Notes: generated from the letters alone by a model not told the origin. Counted from the first letter of the stretch, positions 1 to 7,598 are shown. The stretch: 11,431 bases of DNA from an uncultured Clostridia bacterium (GCA_947177005.1 CAMWSZ010000043.1:1-11431), one strand, 5' to 3'. Numbers and translations: made by a program.

Positions 1-94
1 CGCCTGAGTAGCCGTCATCCGTATAATGAGCGCAGTTCGTAAAGCCTTGCTGTGCCGCATATGATTCGAGCATCTCTTTTTGAGACAGGATTTG
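1..94 (-). pseudogene. Serine recombinase N-terminal fragment, continues off left edge
   Basis: On the minus strand, positions 94 to 1 read an open frame containing SQKEMLESYAAQQGF and then HYTDDGYSG. These match the part of the large serine recombinase resolvase domain that follows the catalytic-serine strand (an NQK..L..YA-type helix, then the Y.DDGYSG motif). The frame is closed upstream by a TGA at 95-97, and the first strand with the catalytic serine is absent. The gene is therefore 5'-truncated here and continues beyond position 1. No ribosome site precedes the first ATG (71-73). Family-level identification is fairly sure; whether the downstream part is complete cannot be seen. Confidence 0.7.
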
Positions 95-160
95 TCAAGG
101 GTATTTTCACCATATTGTATCTACGATGAACTCTCTGCCCAACCTATAGACAAGCATATG

Positions 161-194
161 TTTGTTTTATAATAATTATTGTTTATAAAACAAA
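161..194. repeat. AT-rich 12-bp perfect inverted repeat
   Basis: TTTGTTTTATAA at 161-172 is exactly complementary to 183-194, with a 10-base spacer. It lies about 70 bp beyond the stop of the radical SAM gene, between it and the recombinase remnant. It could be a weak bidirectional terminator, or a binding or recombination site at the module edge; the sequence alone does not decide. Confidence 0.55.
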
Positions 195-207
195 GAAATT
201 TTGAGAA

Positions 208-240
208 AATTGGTCTGATTCATCCCGTTTTTGACCAATT
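208..240 (-). terminator. Possible terminator of the four-gene operon
   Basis: An 8-bp perfect stem (AATTGGTC at 208-215 with GACCAATT at 233-240) begins 25 bp after the radical SAM stop. Read on the minus strand it is followed by TTCTC and further T-rich sequence. The 17-base loop and weak U-tract make it a poor intrinsic terminator, but its position fits the end of the operon. Confidence 0.4.
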
Positions 241-264
241 CCAAATTTTGATCCGCATACACAA

Positions 265-2163
265 TTATCTCTCTGCATCATCACGAGTAATTCTATAATA
301 GGACAATACATCTATAATCTCTGGGTCGTCACAAGTAAAATCGCCATCTCTAAATTTATTAAGAGCGATGATTTCCTTTGCTTGTACTGCCTTTTCAGGA
401 GACAAACTAGAAAACTTTGCCCACCATTCGTTTGTCAAATCGCAGTCATGAGCTGTTCTTTCGGTATATCGATCAGCAAGACGTTCCCGCAAATCCGCAT
501 CGTATATTCTTCTATATATGATAAATGTTTCAGGCATCCATAGTATCTTTATAAACTCATCAACATCTCGACCAAAAGCTTCCTCAAAAAAATCAATGCC
601 ACGGCCAATTTTCCCTTTGGTAGAATTAAGGACTGCTTGTACAGAGCGAATAAATTTGCGATTCCAATGCTTGCCAATAAAGTCGCGATTACTAAAATAC
701 TCCGGGTCATCTATCGGATGATATTTCATAGGGAATGAGTATATACTAGCTCCTAATTCCTCACATAAGTCCAAGTTTAGTTTTAATCTTAAATATAGTT
801 CAACCGGTTGATCCTCAAAATTGTAAAGTATGTAATTAGAAAGATTTGTATGTCCATGCCGCACGGCTGTACGTACAGCGTTTTCATATACATCATGCAG
901 GTTCCAGTGGTCAAATGCGATCCGGACAGGTCTTACCGGTATCTGAGCTAATTTTTCCATATTGGCATCAGTAATCAGCCGTGCATCAATTCCCTGGTTA
1001 AAATCGACATGGCGCTGTTTAGGTTTCTTTGAGTAGATTGCTTCAAAGTACGGATGAAATGTCTCGTATGTATCCAAGATTGCGGTCTTTGTTGCAGTGT
1101 AATCCTCTAACAGCCGGTGATCCTTTAATACATCATAGACAGTCTGTACTTGCTCACGATCAATCTTCTCGATTAGCAGGCGGAACTGACGTACACAGGA
1201 TTTGATATAGCCACGATCATTATGTCCATCGCGTAAGTTTCTGATTGCAATTTCATATAGATTAGGAGAAACAAAAGTTGCATCGTGCGCAAACCCAGCG
1301 GCAATTATATCATCTACTATATCGTTAAAACGACATGATGCCAACACATTATTGTCCAGTAAAAGCAAATCTCTTTTAGCACCATATCGTTCCTCGGCAA
1401 TATGAACCTGCTCCGAAACTGGAAGAAATTCCGTATATACTGGTTCGAGTCGTGGAACGGCACAAAATTTGCAGTTATTGACACAGCCACGTGTCATATA
1501 TGCAAAATAAGCGTTTGAAGCAGGATATTTATAGTCGATTTCCTCCAATATTGAATAGTCAAGGGGTAGGGTATCAATAATCATATCGTTCCCTGGGTCT
1601 AATTCACCAGGAGTATGCAGCGTTCCAATATGCGGTTTAATGCCTGTCTCAGTTTCAACTTGGTCTGCAAGGATAGATGCCATAATTCCTCCGACCATTA
1701 TCCCATCTGCCGTTTTGCAAAGCTGCTTTGCAAAGTTAATGGTTTCTATCGTAATATCCCAATAAAATGTAAAAAGCGTTGTAATTCCAACACGATCATA
1801 TTTCCTAAATTCAGGTTCAAAATATCGCTTACGATAAAAATATTGACGATAAAATTTCAGCAATGCCGCAATAATAGGATTTTTGTCAATTTCCGGTAAC
1901 CCCTCTAATGATGAAGTGGAACCCTTCTTGATATATTTACAAATTTGAGGTTTGTACTGCTCCCAAAATATGTCGGAATTATTAGCATACAATTGCTCTT
2001 TCAGCATCTCAAAGGTATCGTCCAGAACCAAGTCGTTAAGATTACCCTTAAAAAAAGTGACATGATCCCCAAGCCGCTTATAATAAGTTGACAGCTTCAT
2101 AAGCCCCATAGGTGGATACTTATTTTTATAGTTTGGCTCGATCAATAGTATTTGTCGGTTCAT
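265..2163 (-). CDS. Radical SAM protein with B12-binding-type N-terminus, 632 aa
   Basis: This is the last gene of the four-gene operon. Residues 1-35 (LLIEPNYKNKYPPMGLMKLS) resemble the start of the cobalamin-binding Rossmann domain in B12-type radical SAM proteins, but I see no DxHxxG axial-histidine motif, so cobalamin binding is doubtful. The cluster motif CVNNCKFC (C227, C231, C234; CxxxCxxC) would bind the [4Fe-4S] cluster that cleaves S-adenosylmethionine. A later barrel strand reads DFNQGIDARLI (about residues 388-398). An unusual segment of about 90 residues, rich in charged helices, lies before it (about 300-385). The C-terminal 150 residues match nothing I know. The ATG overlaps the GHKL stop as ATGA, implying translational coupling. 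Substrate unknown: nucleic acid, nucleotide or peptide modification are all possible. Radical SAM assignment is secure, role is not. Confidence 0.88.
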   Translation of the reverse strand: MNRQILLIEPNYKNKYPPMGLMKLSTYYKRLGDHVTFFKGNLNDLVLDDTFEMLKEQLYANNSDIFWEQYKPQICKYIKKGSTSSLEGLPEIDKNPIIAALLKFYRQYFYRKRYFEPEFRKYDRVGITTLFTFYWDITIETINFAKQLCKTADGIMVGGIMASILADQVETETGIKPHIGTLHTPGELDPGNDMIIDTLPLDYSILEEIDYKYPASNAYFAYMTRGCVNNCKFCAVPRLEPVYTEFLPVSEQVHIAEERYGAKRDLLLLDNNVLASCRFNDIVDDIIAAGFAHDATFVSPNLYEIAIRNLRDGHNDRGYIKSCVRQFRLLIEKIDREQVQTVYDVLKDHRLLEDYTATKTAILDTYETFHPYFEAIYSKKPKQRHVDFNQGIDARLITDANMEKLAQIPVRPVRIAFDHWNLHDVYENAVRTAVRHGHTNLSNYILYNFEDQPVELYLRLKLNLDLCEELGASIYSFPMKYHPIDDPEYFSNRDFIGKHWNRKFIRSVQAVLNSTKGKIGRGIDFFEEAFGRDVDEFIKILWMPETFIIYRRIYDADLRERLADRYTERTAHDCDLTNEWWAKFSSLSPEKAVQAKEIIALNKFRDGDFTCDDPEIIDVLSYYRITRDDAER

Positions 2164-3731
2164 TTACTCAGTTCTTCCTGTATTTTATTTATCACTATTT
2201 CTGCTGTATCGCGGGGAAGAATCGCTTTAATAATCGAATATATCCGGCTAATCAGTTTCTGTTCTTTCCGGTTATATTTGGTTAGTGACTGCGACATATA
2301 TCCCCCCTTAGACTTTTCACCATGTGTCGCACTTTTATGATAATCCTCACAGGATGAACTGTCTATAGCAGGAGCATACTCAGAACGAAGCGCACTGTAA
2401 ACACGGCCAAGCACATCATCGGTTGATTCCTTCTGTTCACGCGTTTCAATAGTCCTATTTGCTTTCTCTGCTGCTTTTTTTAGTTCTTCAATTTTTTTCT
2501 CACTAGCGGCCTGATCCTCTGGATCTATAAAACCTCCATTGGCTCTTTTCTGAGCATATTCCTGTTGATTAGCTTGTAGCTCAGCTTGCTTTTGGAGAGC
2601 TTTTTTGTACTCGTTAGCACGATGGTAAGTTGTATAAAAGGTATCATAGAATAGCGGACGAAGTGTTTGCTCAAATAAGCGGCAAGCGTCATTCAAATTA
2701 AAATAATCGCGACGCGCATTGGGAATCAGGTCTTTTCCAACGGCGAAAACTTCCCCAACAAAGTACAGACAGCCACGTGGTTCCTTATAAAAGCCATGTG
2801 TCGAAAAAGTATTTTCATCTCCAATTTGAATATTTGCTTTACGCAGGCGTATACCGCGCATAGCATTTATAACTGGAATTTGCTTTTCAAATTTGCTGAC
2901 ACCATACCACATCCAGGCAATCGGTCTACCGTCAGTGCCAGAGAAAATTTTGCAGGCTACATCCGATAATTCATCGTATGCCTTCTTCGAGTGATTATGT
3001 GGTTCATAGAGTTTACGCGTGTAAGGTTTGAAAAGCCGATCTCCATTTACAAACACCTGATACTCATCAATCTTAAATCCATTCTCCCGAGCAAATTCAG
3101 CAATTTTGCTCTGGAACGTAAATCCAGGCGCATACGGAATTGGAGCAACAGCCTGCAAATACTCTTTTACATTTTTATCGTCCAAGAGTTCTGACGAAGA
3201 ATGCTCTACATCAATTAACTCGACCAAGAAAAAATGATCTGCAACATCGCATACCTCTTGGCTATAGGTTGTAACCATATCCACAAGCTCTCCAGCCGTT
3301 GGATTCTGATTATTATCAACCAAGATTTCGCGGACGCGTTTTGCATCCCAAGTGCAGATTGATACTGTTGACTCACCTTTTACAGAACACGAAAAGCGCA
3401 ATATCCTACATGAAGAAATACCACCAAGTCGTCCAATACCACGAAAGCCCTTGTCCTCGGTACGATCTTTTGGTGAATCGGCAATACTGCTCATAACACG
3501 CTGGAAAGAGTCCATACCGACACCAGTTCCATTATCTCGTACTGAAACACACCTTGTGTTGGCGTTAATTTCAATTTCTATGTGAGCATCTTCTGAGCGG
3601 AGTAAGCCCTGCCGAATCGCATTGTCAATAGAATCTGCTGAATTTTGGATATATTCCCGGTAAATTATCAGCAGGTTCTCATACATTGCTGTTGTAAGGT
3701 TCTCAATAACATTTTTCCCAATAGTAGCCAT
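2160..3731 (-). CDS. GHKL/HSP90-type ATPase, 523 aa
   Basis: The N-terminal 150 residues form a Bergerat ATP-binding fold of the GHKL superfamily (HSP90, MutL, gyrase B). The N box is EYIQNSADSID (E26, N30, D33), the G1 box is DNGTGVGM (D66-M73) and the G2 box is GFRGIGRLGG (95-104). The layout is nearer HSP90 and MutL than histidine kinases. A middle region follows to about residue 370. Residues 370-440 are rich in K, E, Q and A and look like a coiled coil, before a basic C-terminal tail. Such ATPases often close as ATP-driven dimers; here it could act as sensor or clamp for the NurA-HerA pair. The start lies 14 bp after the HerA stop with only a modest GGGATG ribosome site, and the gene overlaps the radical SAM gene by 4 bp. 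Domain call is secure; partnership is inferred from context. Confidence 0.88.
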   Translation of the reverse strand: MATIGKNVIENLTTAMYENLLIIYREYIQNSADSIDNAIRQGLLRSEDAHIEIEINANTRCVSVRDNGTGVGMDSFQRVMSSIADSPKDRTEDKGFRGIGRLGGISSCRILRFSCSVKGESTVSICTWDAKRVREILVDNNQNPTAGELVDMVTTYSQEVCDVADHFFLVELIDVEHSSSELLDDKNVKEYLQAVAPIPYAPGFTFQSKIAEFARENGFKIDEYQVFVNGDRLFKPYTRKLYEPHNHSKKAYDELSDVACKIFSGTDGRPIAWMWYGVSKFEKQIPVINAMRGIRLRKANIQIGDENTFSTHGFYKEPRGCLYFVGEVFAVGKDLIPNARRDYFNLNDACRLFEQTLRPLFYDTFYTTYHRANEYKKALQKQAELQANQQEYAQKRANGGFIDPEDQAASEKKIEELKKAAEKANRTIETREQKESTDDVLGRVYSALRSEYAPAIDSSSCEDYHKSATHGEKSKGGYMSQSLTKYNRKEQKLISRIYSIIKAILPRDTAEIVINKIQEELSK

Positions 3732-3745
3732 TTATTCATCCCGTT

Positions 3746-5431
3746 TCACTTTGATTTGAATTGCTTGTAGATCGGTTTCGGAAATTTAACATTGAGCAGT
3801 GACCGAAATACAGGATTCTGGATAATATATTCACCCTGTTTAAGACGTGCCATCATACTTTTATAAACTGATGGGATAAATCTATAGTCGCTTTTTGCAA
3901 TTTCAATCGCATTTGTTCGACCGTATGCAAATGTGGAGCAGTTTCCTGTCACTCGTGGATGGATTGCACTTTTGAACTGCTCTGCTGCAAACAGCACAAC
4001 TCCAAGAGAGCGACCGCGCTCTGCAATGTCAAGAACTTGCCGGAGAATCGGAGATGTCTTGGGGGCATCTGAGGCAGCATATTTATTAAGTTCATCGACA
4101 AAAACGACTATCTTTGAAGGAGGAGCATACTCATCATCTTCTCCGTATTGACCTAATTGGAGATCATAAATCGCACGTACAGCATCGCCAAATACAAAAC
4201 ATTGCATATCATCATTCAGTTTAGCAATATCTATCACGTGGACTTCGTTTTTTCGTATTCGCCTGAGTGCATCAGTAATACGAATTTCTCTCTGGTCATC
4301 TTTTATACCACCAAACATACCGTTCCGATAAATTGATTTTTTTACAATTCTCTCAAACTTACGCCAACTTTGAACGGTTATCTCTTTGTCGCCGCTGCTT
4401 CCAGCTTCGCCACATTTGTGAACTTCATTAAGGAACTCCTGCCAGTTTGTAAGGTTTCCAAAATTCCCACGGCCAGAAATAATATAGCTCAGTATAGAGT
4501 CCATTGTCTGTGTTGGATCATCCATACTTGCAAACATCAGGTCAAGGTTGTCCTTATCCATTCTGTACTCATATTTGTACATATGCGCCTTATCATGGGA
4601 AATATTGTACTCAACAGCGGATGAATCCAGATAAGTGTTCCATGTAGTGCGAGTTGAATATGGGTAATAATAGTGAACATTTTGGAAAGGTGCCGTTGTC
4701 ATACCAAGTTCCTGATATATGGAAAATGTTTCTGCCCGCTCATCATCATTGGCAAATTCATTCGGTTCATCTATAGCAAGTAGATCGCATCCTTTGACAT
4801 TAAATATGACAAAGGCCACATCTTCATCAGCACGGCTGTCCGCAGCCAGCATACATTTATCCTGTATTCCTTTTAACAAAAACATTGCAAAAGAGGTTTT
4901 GGCAGCTAAGCCAGAGATACCAGAAATATTTAGATGTGCCCCCTCTGGCCCAATAAGATATCTGGCATCAACATCAACACGTAGCTTTACCCGTTCTTCC
5001 TCATTAGCCCCCTGGTACATCTCTATATATCCACATGGAACGGGGTGTTTTATCGAAGAAATACCTAATGCTTCTGAAATTTCATCCCGATTCGCTAAAC
5101 AAACAGGTTTGCCATTTAGAACAGGGATATAAATTCCCTGTGTATTCCCCACAATCCTTGCTTTAACATAATTCATGCCAATACGATGTGTAATGGGAGT
5201 AGTTGATACGTCGCCAAAATCGTTTGAAATATAGTCAGAAAGAAAATTCGCAGTATCTGTAATGTGCGATATTTCTTCAACCACGCCGTATGTAACACTT
5301 GATTTGATATGTTCAACCTTAATCACATCGAAGGGATTCAATATCAATTCCGGTTTCGTCCAGAAGTAAAATTCCTCCATTGTAGATGGATTTTTCTCTG
5401 TTGCAAGCACCTTGCCTATAACCTTCCCCAT
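3746..5431 (-). CDS. HerA-like FtsK-superfamily DNA-translocating ATPase, about 561 aa
   Basis: An N-terminal HAS-type beta-barrel (GKVIGKVL..., YGVVEEI) precedes a RecA-like domain. Residue numbers here count from the upstream GTG at 5443; subtract 4 for the ATG at 5431. Walker A is GISGLAAKTS (175-184) and Walker B is IVVFVDE (445-451). The HerA sensor and arginine-finger segment ERGRSLGVVLFAAEQ leads into SAIHPRVTGNCSTFAYGRT. The last glycine of Walker A is alanine, although the catalytic K and T remain. HerA forms hexameric rings that translocate on double-stranded DNA and partner with NurA. The nuclease gene lies directly upstream, 17 bp away. I prefer the ATG at 5431 because GAGGTGG sits 8 bases before it; the GTG at 5443 would add only VKT-type residues and lacks a site. 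Little doubt about the family. Confidence 0.88.
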   Translation of the reverse strand: MGKVIGKVLATEKNPSTMEEFYFWTKPELILNPFDVIKVEHIKSSVTYGVVEEISHITDTANFLSDYISNDFGDVSTTPITHRIGMNYVKARIVGNTQGIYIPVLNGKPVCLANRDEISEALGISSIKHPVPCGYIEMYQGANEEERVKLRVDVDARYLIGPEGAHLNISGISGLAAKTSFAMFLLKGIQDKCMLAADSRADEDVAFVIFNVKGCDLLAIDEPNEFANDDERAETFSIYQELGMTTAPFQNVHYYYPYSTRTTWNTYLDSSAVEYNISHDKAHMYKYEYRMDKDNLDLMFASMDDPTQTMDSILSYIISGRGNFGNLTNWQEFLNEVHKCGEAGSSGDKEITVQSWRKFERIVKKSIYRNGMFGGIKDDQREIRITDALRRIRKNEVHVIDIAKLNDDMQCFVFGDAVRAIYDLQLGQYGEDDEYAPPSKIVVFVDELNKYAASDAPKTSPILRQVLDIAERGRSLGVVLFAAEQFKSAIHPRVTGNCSTFAYGRTNAIEIAKSDYRFIPSVYKSMMARLKQGEYIIQNPVFRSLLNVKFPKPIYKQFKSK

Positions 5432-5448
5432 AGTCTTTACCACCTCAA

Positions 5449-6609
5449 TTAGAATAAGTTCAAAAACATATTTTCGCCTAGATATTTGCTTTTTATATAA
5501 CTTTCCGTCACAAAAATCGGATACAAATGATTAGCCCACCGCTGATCGGCACCGTAGCATACTGGATTCCGTTCATTTATGATATTGGCCGTAATCATAT
5601 CTACTTCTTCTGAATCCAGCCCATTTTCTGCCTGATTGTCATTCACTAAAATTTTTTCTAACTTGAGTATCCCGTCAAATGTATTATTTGTATAGCGGCT
5701 CTCACGGATACGAACGAACCATACAGCAAATGTGACATCACCAATAACCGAAGAATCATACATTTGTACTGGAGTTCGAGAATAAAGGGGCAGTTGTGCA
5801 ATCTGGGACGAGTTATTGCGGCCATTCTTATCGATACAGTATGCAGGGTTAAACGATTTCGAGGCTCCGACTACAAACTGATAATTATTTTTGAAGCGAC
5901 ATAATTCGGTTTTGCTGGATATTCCGTGAACCTGATATTCAAGGGAACCATCTTTTAGAAGATATTTTCCTGGAAGCAGATGCCCCTTTTTTACTAATTC
6001 AGACACCATCCATATCTCACGCTGAGCCATATAATTTTGTATTGTTGCGATACCCTTGTTTTCAATTTTATCACCTTGCTCAATACTGGTGGAATAAGCC
6101 ATAATTTTGGCAAACTCCACACCCTTTTCTTGCATTTCTGGCCGGGCATTTATTTGCTTTCGCAAATGCTCGAAACTCAATTCATCATCATCCCAATCGC
6201 TTGATTTTGCAACTTTTGGGAGAGAGATAACAAGATGACGTTCGTAATCCGGATCATGCAGCGGGAACATTTCTCCTTTTTCACGATAGCAACACCCAAC
6301 ACCAACTTGTCCAGCGATAATCGGATAGACTTGATTTCTATACGACATATCATCAACTTTATATGTTTTGCGTGATCCGTCTAAAAAGTAATGAAAAATC
6401 GGTTCGCCGCCTGCAATCTGTTCAACCACTTTTTTCAAAGGAATAGTCTTTTTATGAGATTCCGTTTCACCATACCGTTTCCAGGTGAAATGGTACTGAT
6501 GGTCGTCATAATCAAATCGTGGAACCTCAATACCGTCAAAGCCGTATTTATATGTTTTAAAGCTGCTTCCGTGAGTTTCAGAGGCAATTACGTCTAAAAT
6601 GGATGCCAC
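5449..6609 (-). CDS. NurA-like nuclease, 386 aa, GTG start
   Basis: First gene of the operon. The order of short motifs fits the NurA domain. FLDGSR (D77) is the first acidic metal-ligand strand and YLLKDGSL (D220) the second. VVGASKSF (247-254) matches the conserved G(V/A)SKs strand, WFVRIR (297-302) follows, and a C-terminal HLYPIFVTESYIKS segment (361-374) corresponds to the last conserved block. NurA is a dimeric 5'-3' nuclease that works with the HerA translocase on DNA ends in archaea and some bacteria. The adjacent HerA-like gene strongly supports this call, because the protein alone is divergent. Start is GTG with a GGGGGA site 7 bases upstream; that site lies inside a small stem (6612-6624), which may limit translation. 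The region from residue 110 to 200 is not recognised. Confidence 0.72.
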   Translation of the reverse strand: MASILDVIASETHGSSFKTYKYGFDGIEVPRFDYDDHQYHFTWKRYGETESHKKTIPLKKVVEQIAGGEPIFHYFLDGSRKTYKVDDMSYRNQVYPIIAGQVGVGCCYREKGEMFPLHDPDYERHLVISLPKVAKSSDWDDDELSFEHLRKQINARPEMQEKGVEFAKIMAYSTSIEQGDKIENKGIATIQNYMAQREIWMVSELVKKGHLLPGKYLLKDGSLEYQVHGISSKTELCRFKNNYQFVVGASKSFNPAYCIDKNGRNNSSQIAQLPLYSRTPVQMYDSSVIGDVTFAVWFVRIRESRYTNNTFDGILKLEKILVNDNQAENGLDSEEVDMITANIINERNPVCYGADQRWANHLYPIFVTESYIKSKYLGENMFLNLF

Positions 6610-6611
6610 TG

Positions 6612-6624
6612 TAGGGTCCCCCTA
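6612..6624 (-). promoter_or_regulatory. Ribosome site of the NurA-like gene inside a small hairpin
   Basis: On the minus strand TAGGG-GGA-CCCTA forms a 5-bp stem with a 3-base loop. It contains the GGGGGA ribosome-binding sequence for the GTG at 6609. Pairing would hide the site, so this could damp expression of the operon. The stem is short and could be fortuitous. Confidence 0.35.
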
Positions 6625-6694
6625 TTTTGTCATTCAAGCCCCGGTTTTAGGCGGCTACAGAGTAGTCCCATGTATAAGGCGCTTATCTTTCACT

Positions 6695-6723
6695 ATAATA
6701 ACACACTTTACGACATTCCTCAA
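6695..6723 (-). promoter_or_regulatory. Promoter of the four-gene operon
   Basis: Minus-strand -35 TTGAGG (6718-6723) and -10 TATTAT (6695-6700) are separated by exactly 17 bp. The start would be near 6688, leaving a leader of about 80 bases before the GTG at 6609. No internal gap in the operon exceeds 20 bp, so this is likely the only promoter. No clear operator palindrome was seen around it. Confidence 0.5.
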
Positions 6724-6740
6724 CTGTTTTTGACAATATT

Positions 6741-7211
6741 TTATATGGGGTCAGTTTTATAGGTATGTGATATCAATGTTATGTTAATTAAGTTCCGAAG
6801 TTCCCGACGTTTCGCATATTTGACCAACTCCAGCGCATTACTTGCTGGATGCCAAGCATATGCAATCAAATATTTGCTGTGGTCTACCATATAGTGGTTA
6901 GCACGGACAATAGCAAGCCGTTTGGGGACAGTTTCCATTCCTGGAGGATAGAATGTAGCATCAAAGCCGGACGGCGTCGGTGTAGGCCGATCATAGGGAT
7001 GATACGGCAATAGCAGAGTAAGCGTCACCTTTGGATGGCGCTCTTTTGCTGCCTTGACACATTGTGCCGCCAAAGTGTCAAAGCGTCCATATCCGCCTAC
7101 TACAAAATCGATCACACCGTATTCTGTGATGTGCCGTTCAATTTCAGCAGACAGTTCGGGCAACAGACTATCGGGGGCTTCACGATGTCCAATAAAAAAG
7201 CAAGTTAGCAT
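6741..7211 (-). CDS. SLOG-superfamily (DUF1273-like) protein, 156 aa
   Basis: A Rossmann-like SLOG fold is suggested by FFIGHRE at the N-terminus (residues 5-11), VVGGYGRFDTLAAQ (37-50) and LLLPYHPYD (67-74). A late RLAIVRANHYMVDHSKYLIAY segment (98-118) forms the final sheet strand. SLOG proteins bind nucleotides or nucleotide-derived ligands, and relatives include YpsA and LOG enzymes that cleave nucleotides; this one's ligand is unknown. Start ATG has AAAGGAG 8 bases upstream. The gene ends about 130 bp upstream of the NurA-like start and is transcribed in the same direction, but a separate promoter for the operon suggests it is not its first gene. It is divergent from an Xre regulator, with palindromic operators between. 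Fold call good, function unknown. Confidence 0.75.
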   Translation of the reverse strand: MLTCFFIGHREAPDSLLPELSAEIERHITEYGVIDFVVGGYGRFDTLAAQCVKAAKERHPKVTLTLLLPYHPYDRPTPTPSGFDATFYPPGMETVPKRLAIVRANHYMVDHSKYLIAYAWHPASNALELVKYAKRRELRNLINITLISHTYKTDPI

Positions 7212-7230
7212 TTATGTTTCTCCTTTTCTG

Positions 7231-7258
7231 ATTTGCGATATATCGCAAATTCATTATA
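7231..7258 (-). promoter_or_regulatory. Operator O1 over the SLOG gene start site, with -10 box
   Basis: A perfect 20-bp palindrome occupies 7231-7250 (half-site ATTTGCGATA). A minus-strand -10 TATAAT is at 7253-7258, so transcription would start inside the palindrome, the expected place for repressor binding. The SLOG ribosome site follows just downstream. No good -35 was found at 17 bp, so an activator or a weak promoter is possible. Confidence 0.6.
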
Positions 7259-7274
7259 ACATACTTTTTGCGTT

Positions 7275-7288
7275 TGGGATATATCCCA
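7275..7288. promoter_or_regulatory. Operator O2, second GATATATC-core palindrome
   Basis: TGGGATATATCCCA is a perfect 14-bp palindrome sharing the core GATATATC with O1. Its centre lies 41 bp from that of O1, about four helical turns, so the same face of DNA is presented. It sits where the -35 region of the SLOG promoter should be. Likely bound by the adjacent Xre regulator before that gene was truncated. Confidence 0.55.
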
Positions 7289-7348
7289 CACAGCAAATCG
7301 TTAATTTGCATAAAATAACGGTATCACTATGGAAGGGGTGGTGCCCCA

Positions 7349-7453
7349 ATGAATGCAAAGACGGCTGTTGCACGTCGTATCCATGCGCTATGTTTGGAAC
7401 GAAATATTGCGATCAATGCTTTGGCTAACCAATGTGGGGTTGCACCTTCTACG
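7349..7453 (+). pseudogene. Xre-type helix-turn-helix regulator, truncated
   Basis: MNAKTAVARRIHALC followed by LERNIAINALANQCGVAPST is the start of a Cro/C1-type HTH domain: helix 1, helix 2 and the turn before the recognition helix. After residue 35 the frame continues only into unrelated sequence that is antisense to another gene, ending at 7600. The recognition helix and the rest of the protein are lost, so it cannot bind DNA normally. The ribosome site GGAAGGGG precedes the ATG at 7349, partly inside a GGGG/CCCC stem (7335-7347). Before truncation it probably controlled itself and the divergent SLOG gene through the two GATATATC palindromes. Confidence 0.7.
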
Positions 7454-7598
7454 CGCCGTGTACGATCAACTGGTGATTCCGGGCGCGGCGTTCTGCGTCC
7501 CTCTGCTTGTTCAGCAAAATCTTTACCTGGTTTTCATATTGTGTCGCTTTCTTTTTCGCTTCATCACGCCGCTTCAGCAGCGCTTCTTTTGTGTCCAT
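7449..7598 (-). pseudogene. DUF3847-like small mobile-element protein, 3'-truncated, 49 aa
   Basis: Minus-strand ATG at 7598 begins MDTKEALLKRRDEAKKKA, then a charged helix, and ends ERRARNHQLIVHGA before TAG at 7449-7451. Clostridial mobile elements carry a family of small coiled-coil proteins (DUF3847 type) that continue past an R.HRLI.HGA-like motif for a few dozen residues. Here the protein stops right at that motif, at the same junction that cuts the facing HTH gene. An AGGAG site 8 bases upstream lies within the last codons of the sigma-like ORF, so the two were translationally coupled, as is usual near mobilisation genes. Exact family from memory; a coiled-coil role in mobilisation is inference. 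Confidence 0.6.

Noticed and set aside
218..3746. The 13-base word ATTCATCCCGTTT occurs at 218-230 and at 3734-3746.
   Set aside because: About one such chance 13-mer match is expected in a window of this size, and the sites share no flanking similarity.
4719..5132. 137-codon plus-strand frame inside the HerA-like gene.
   Set aside because: Shadow frame; the opposite strand carries conserved ATPase motifs.
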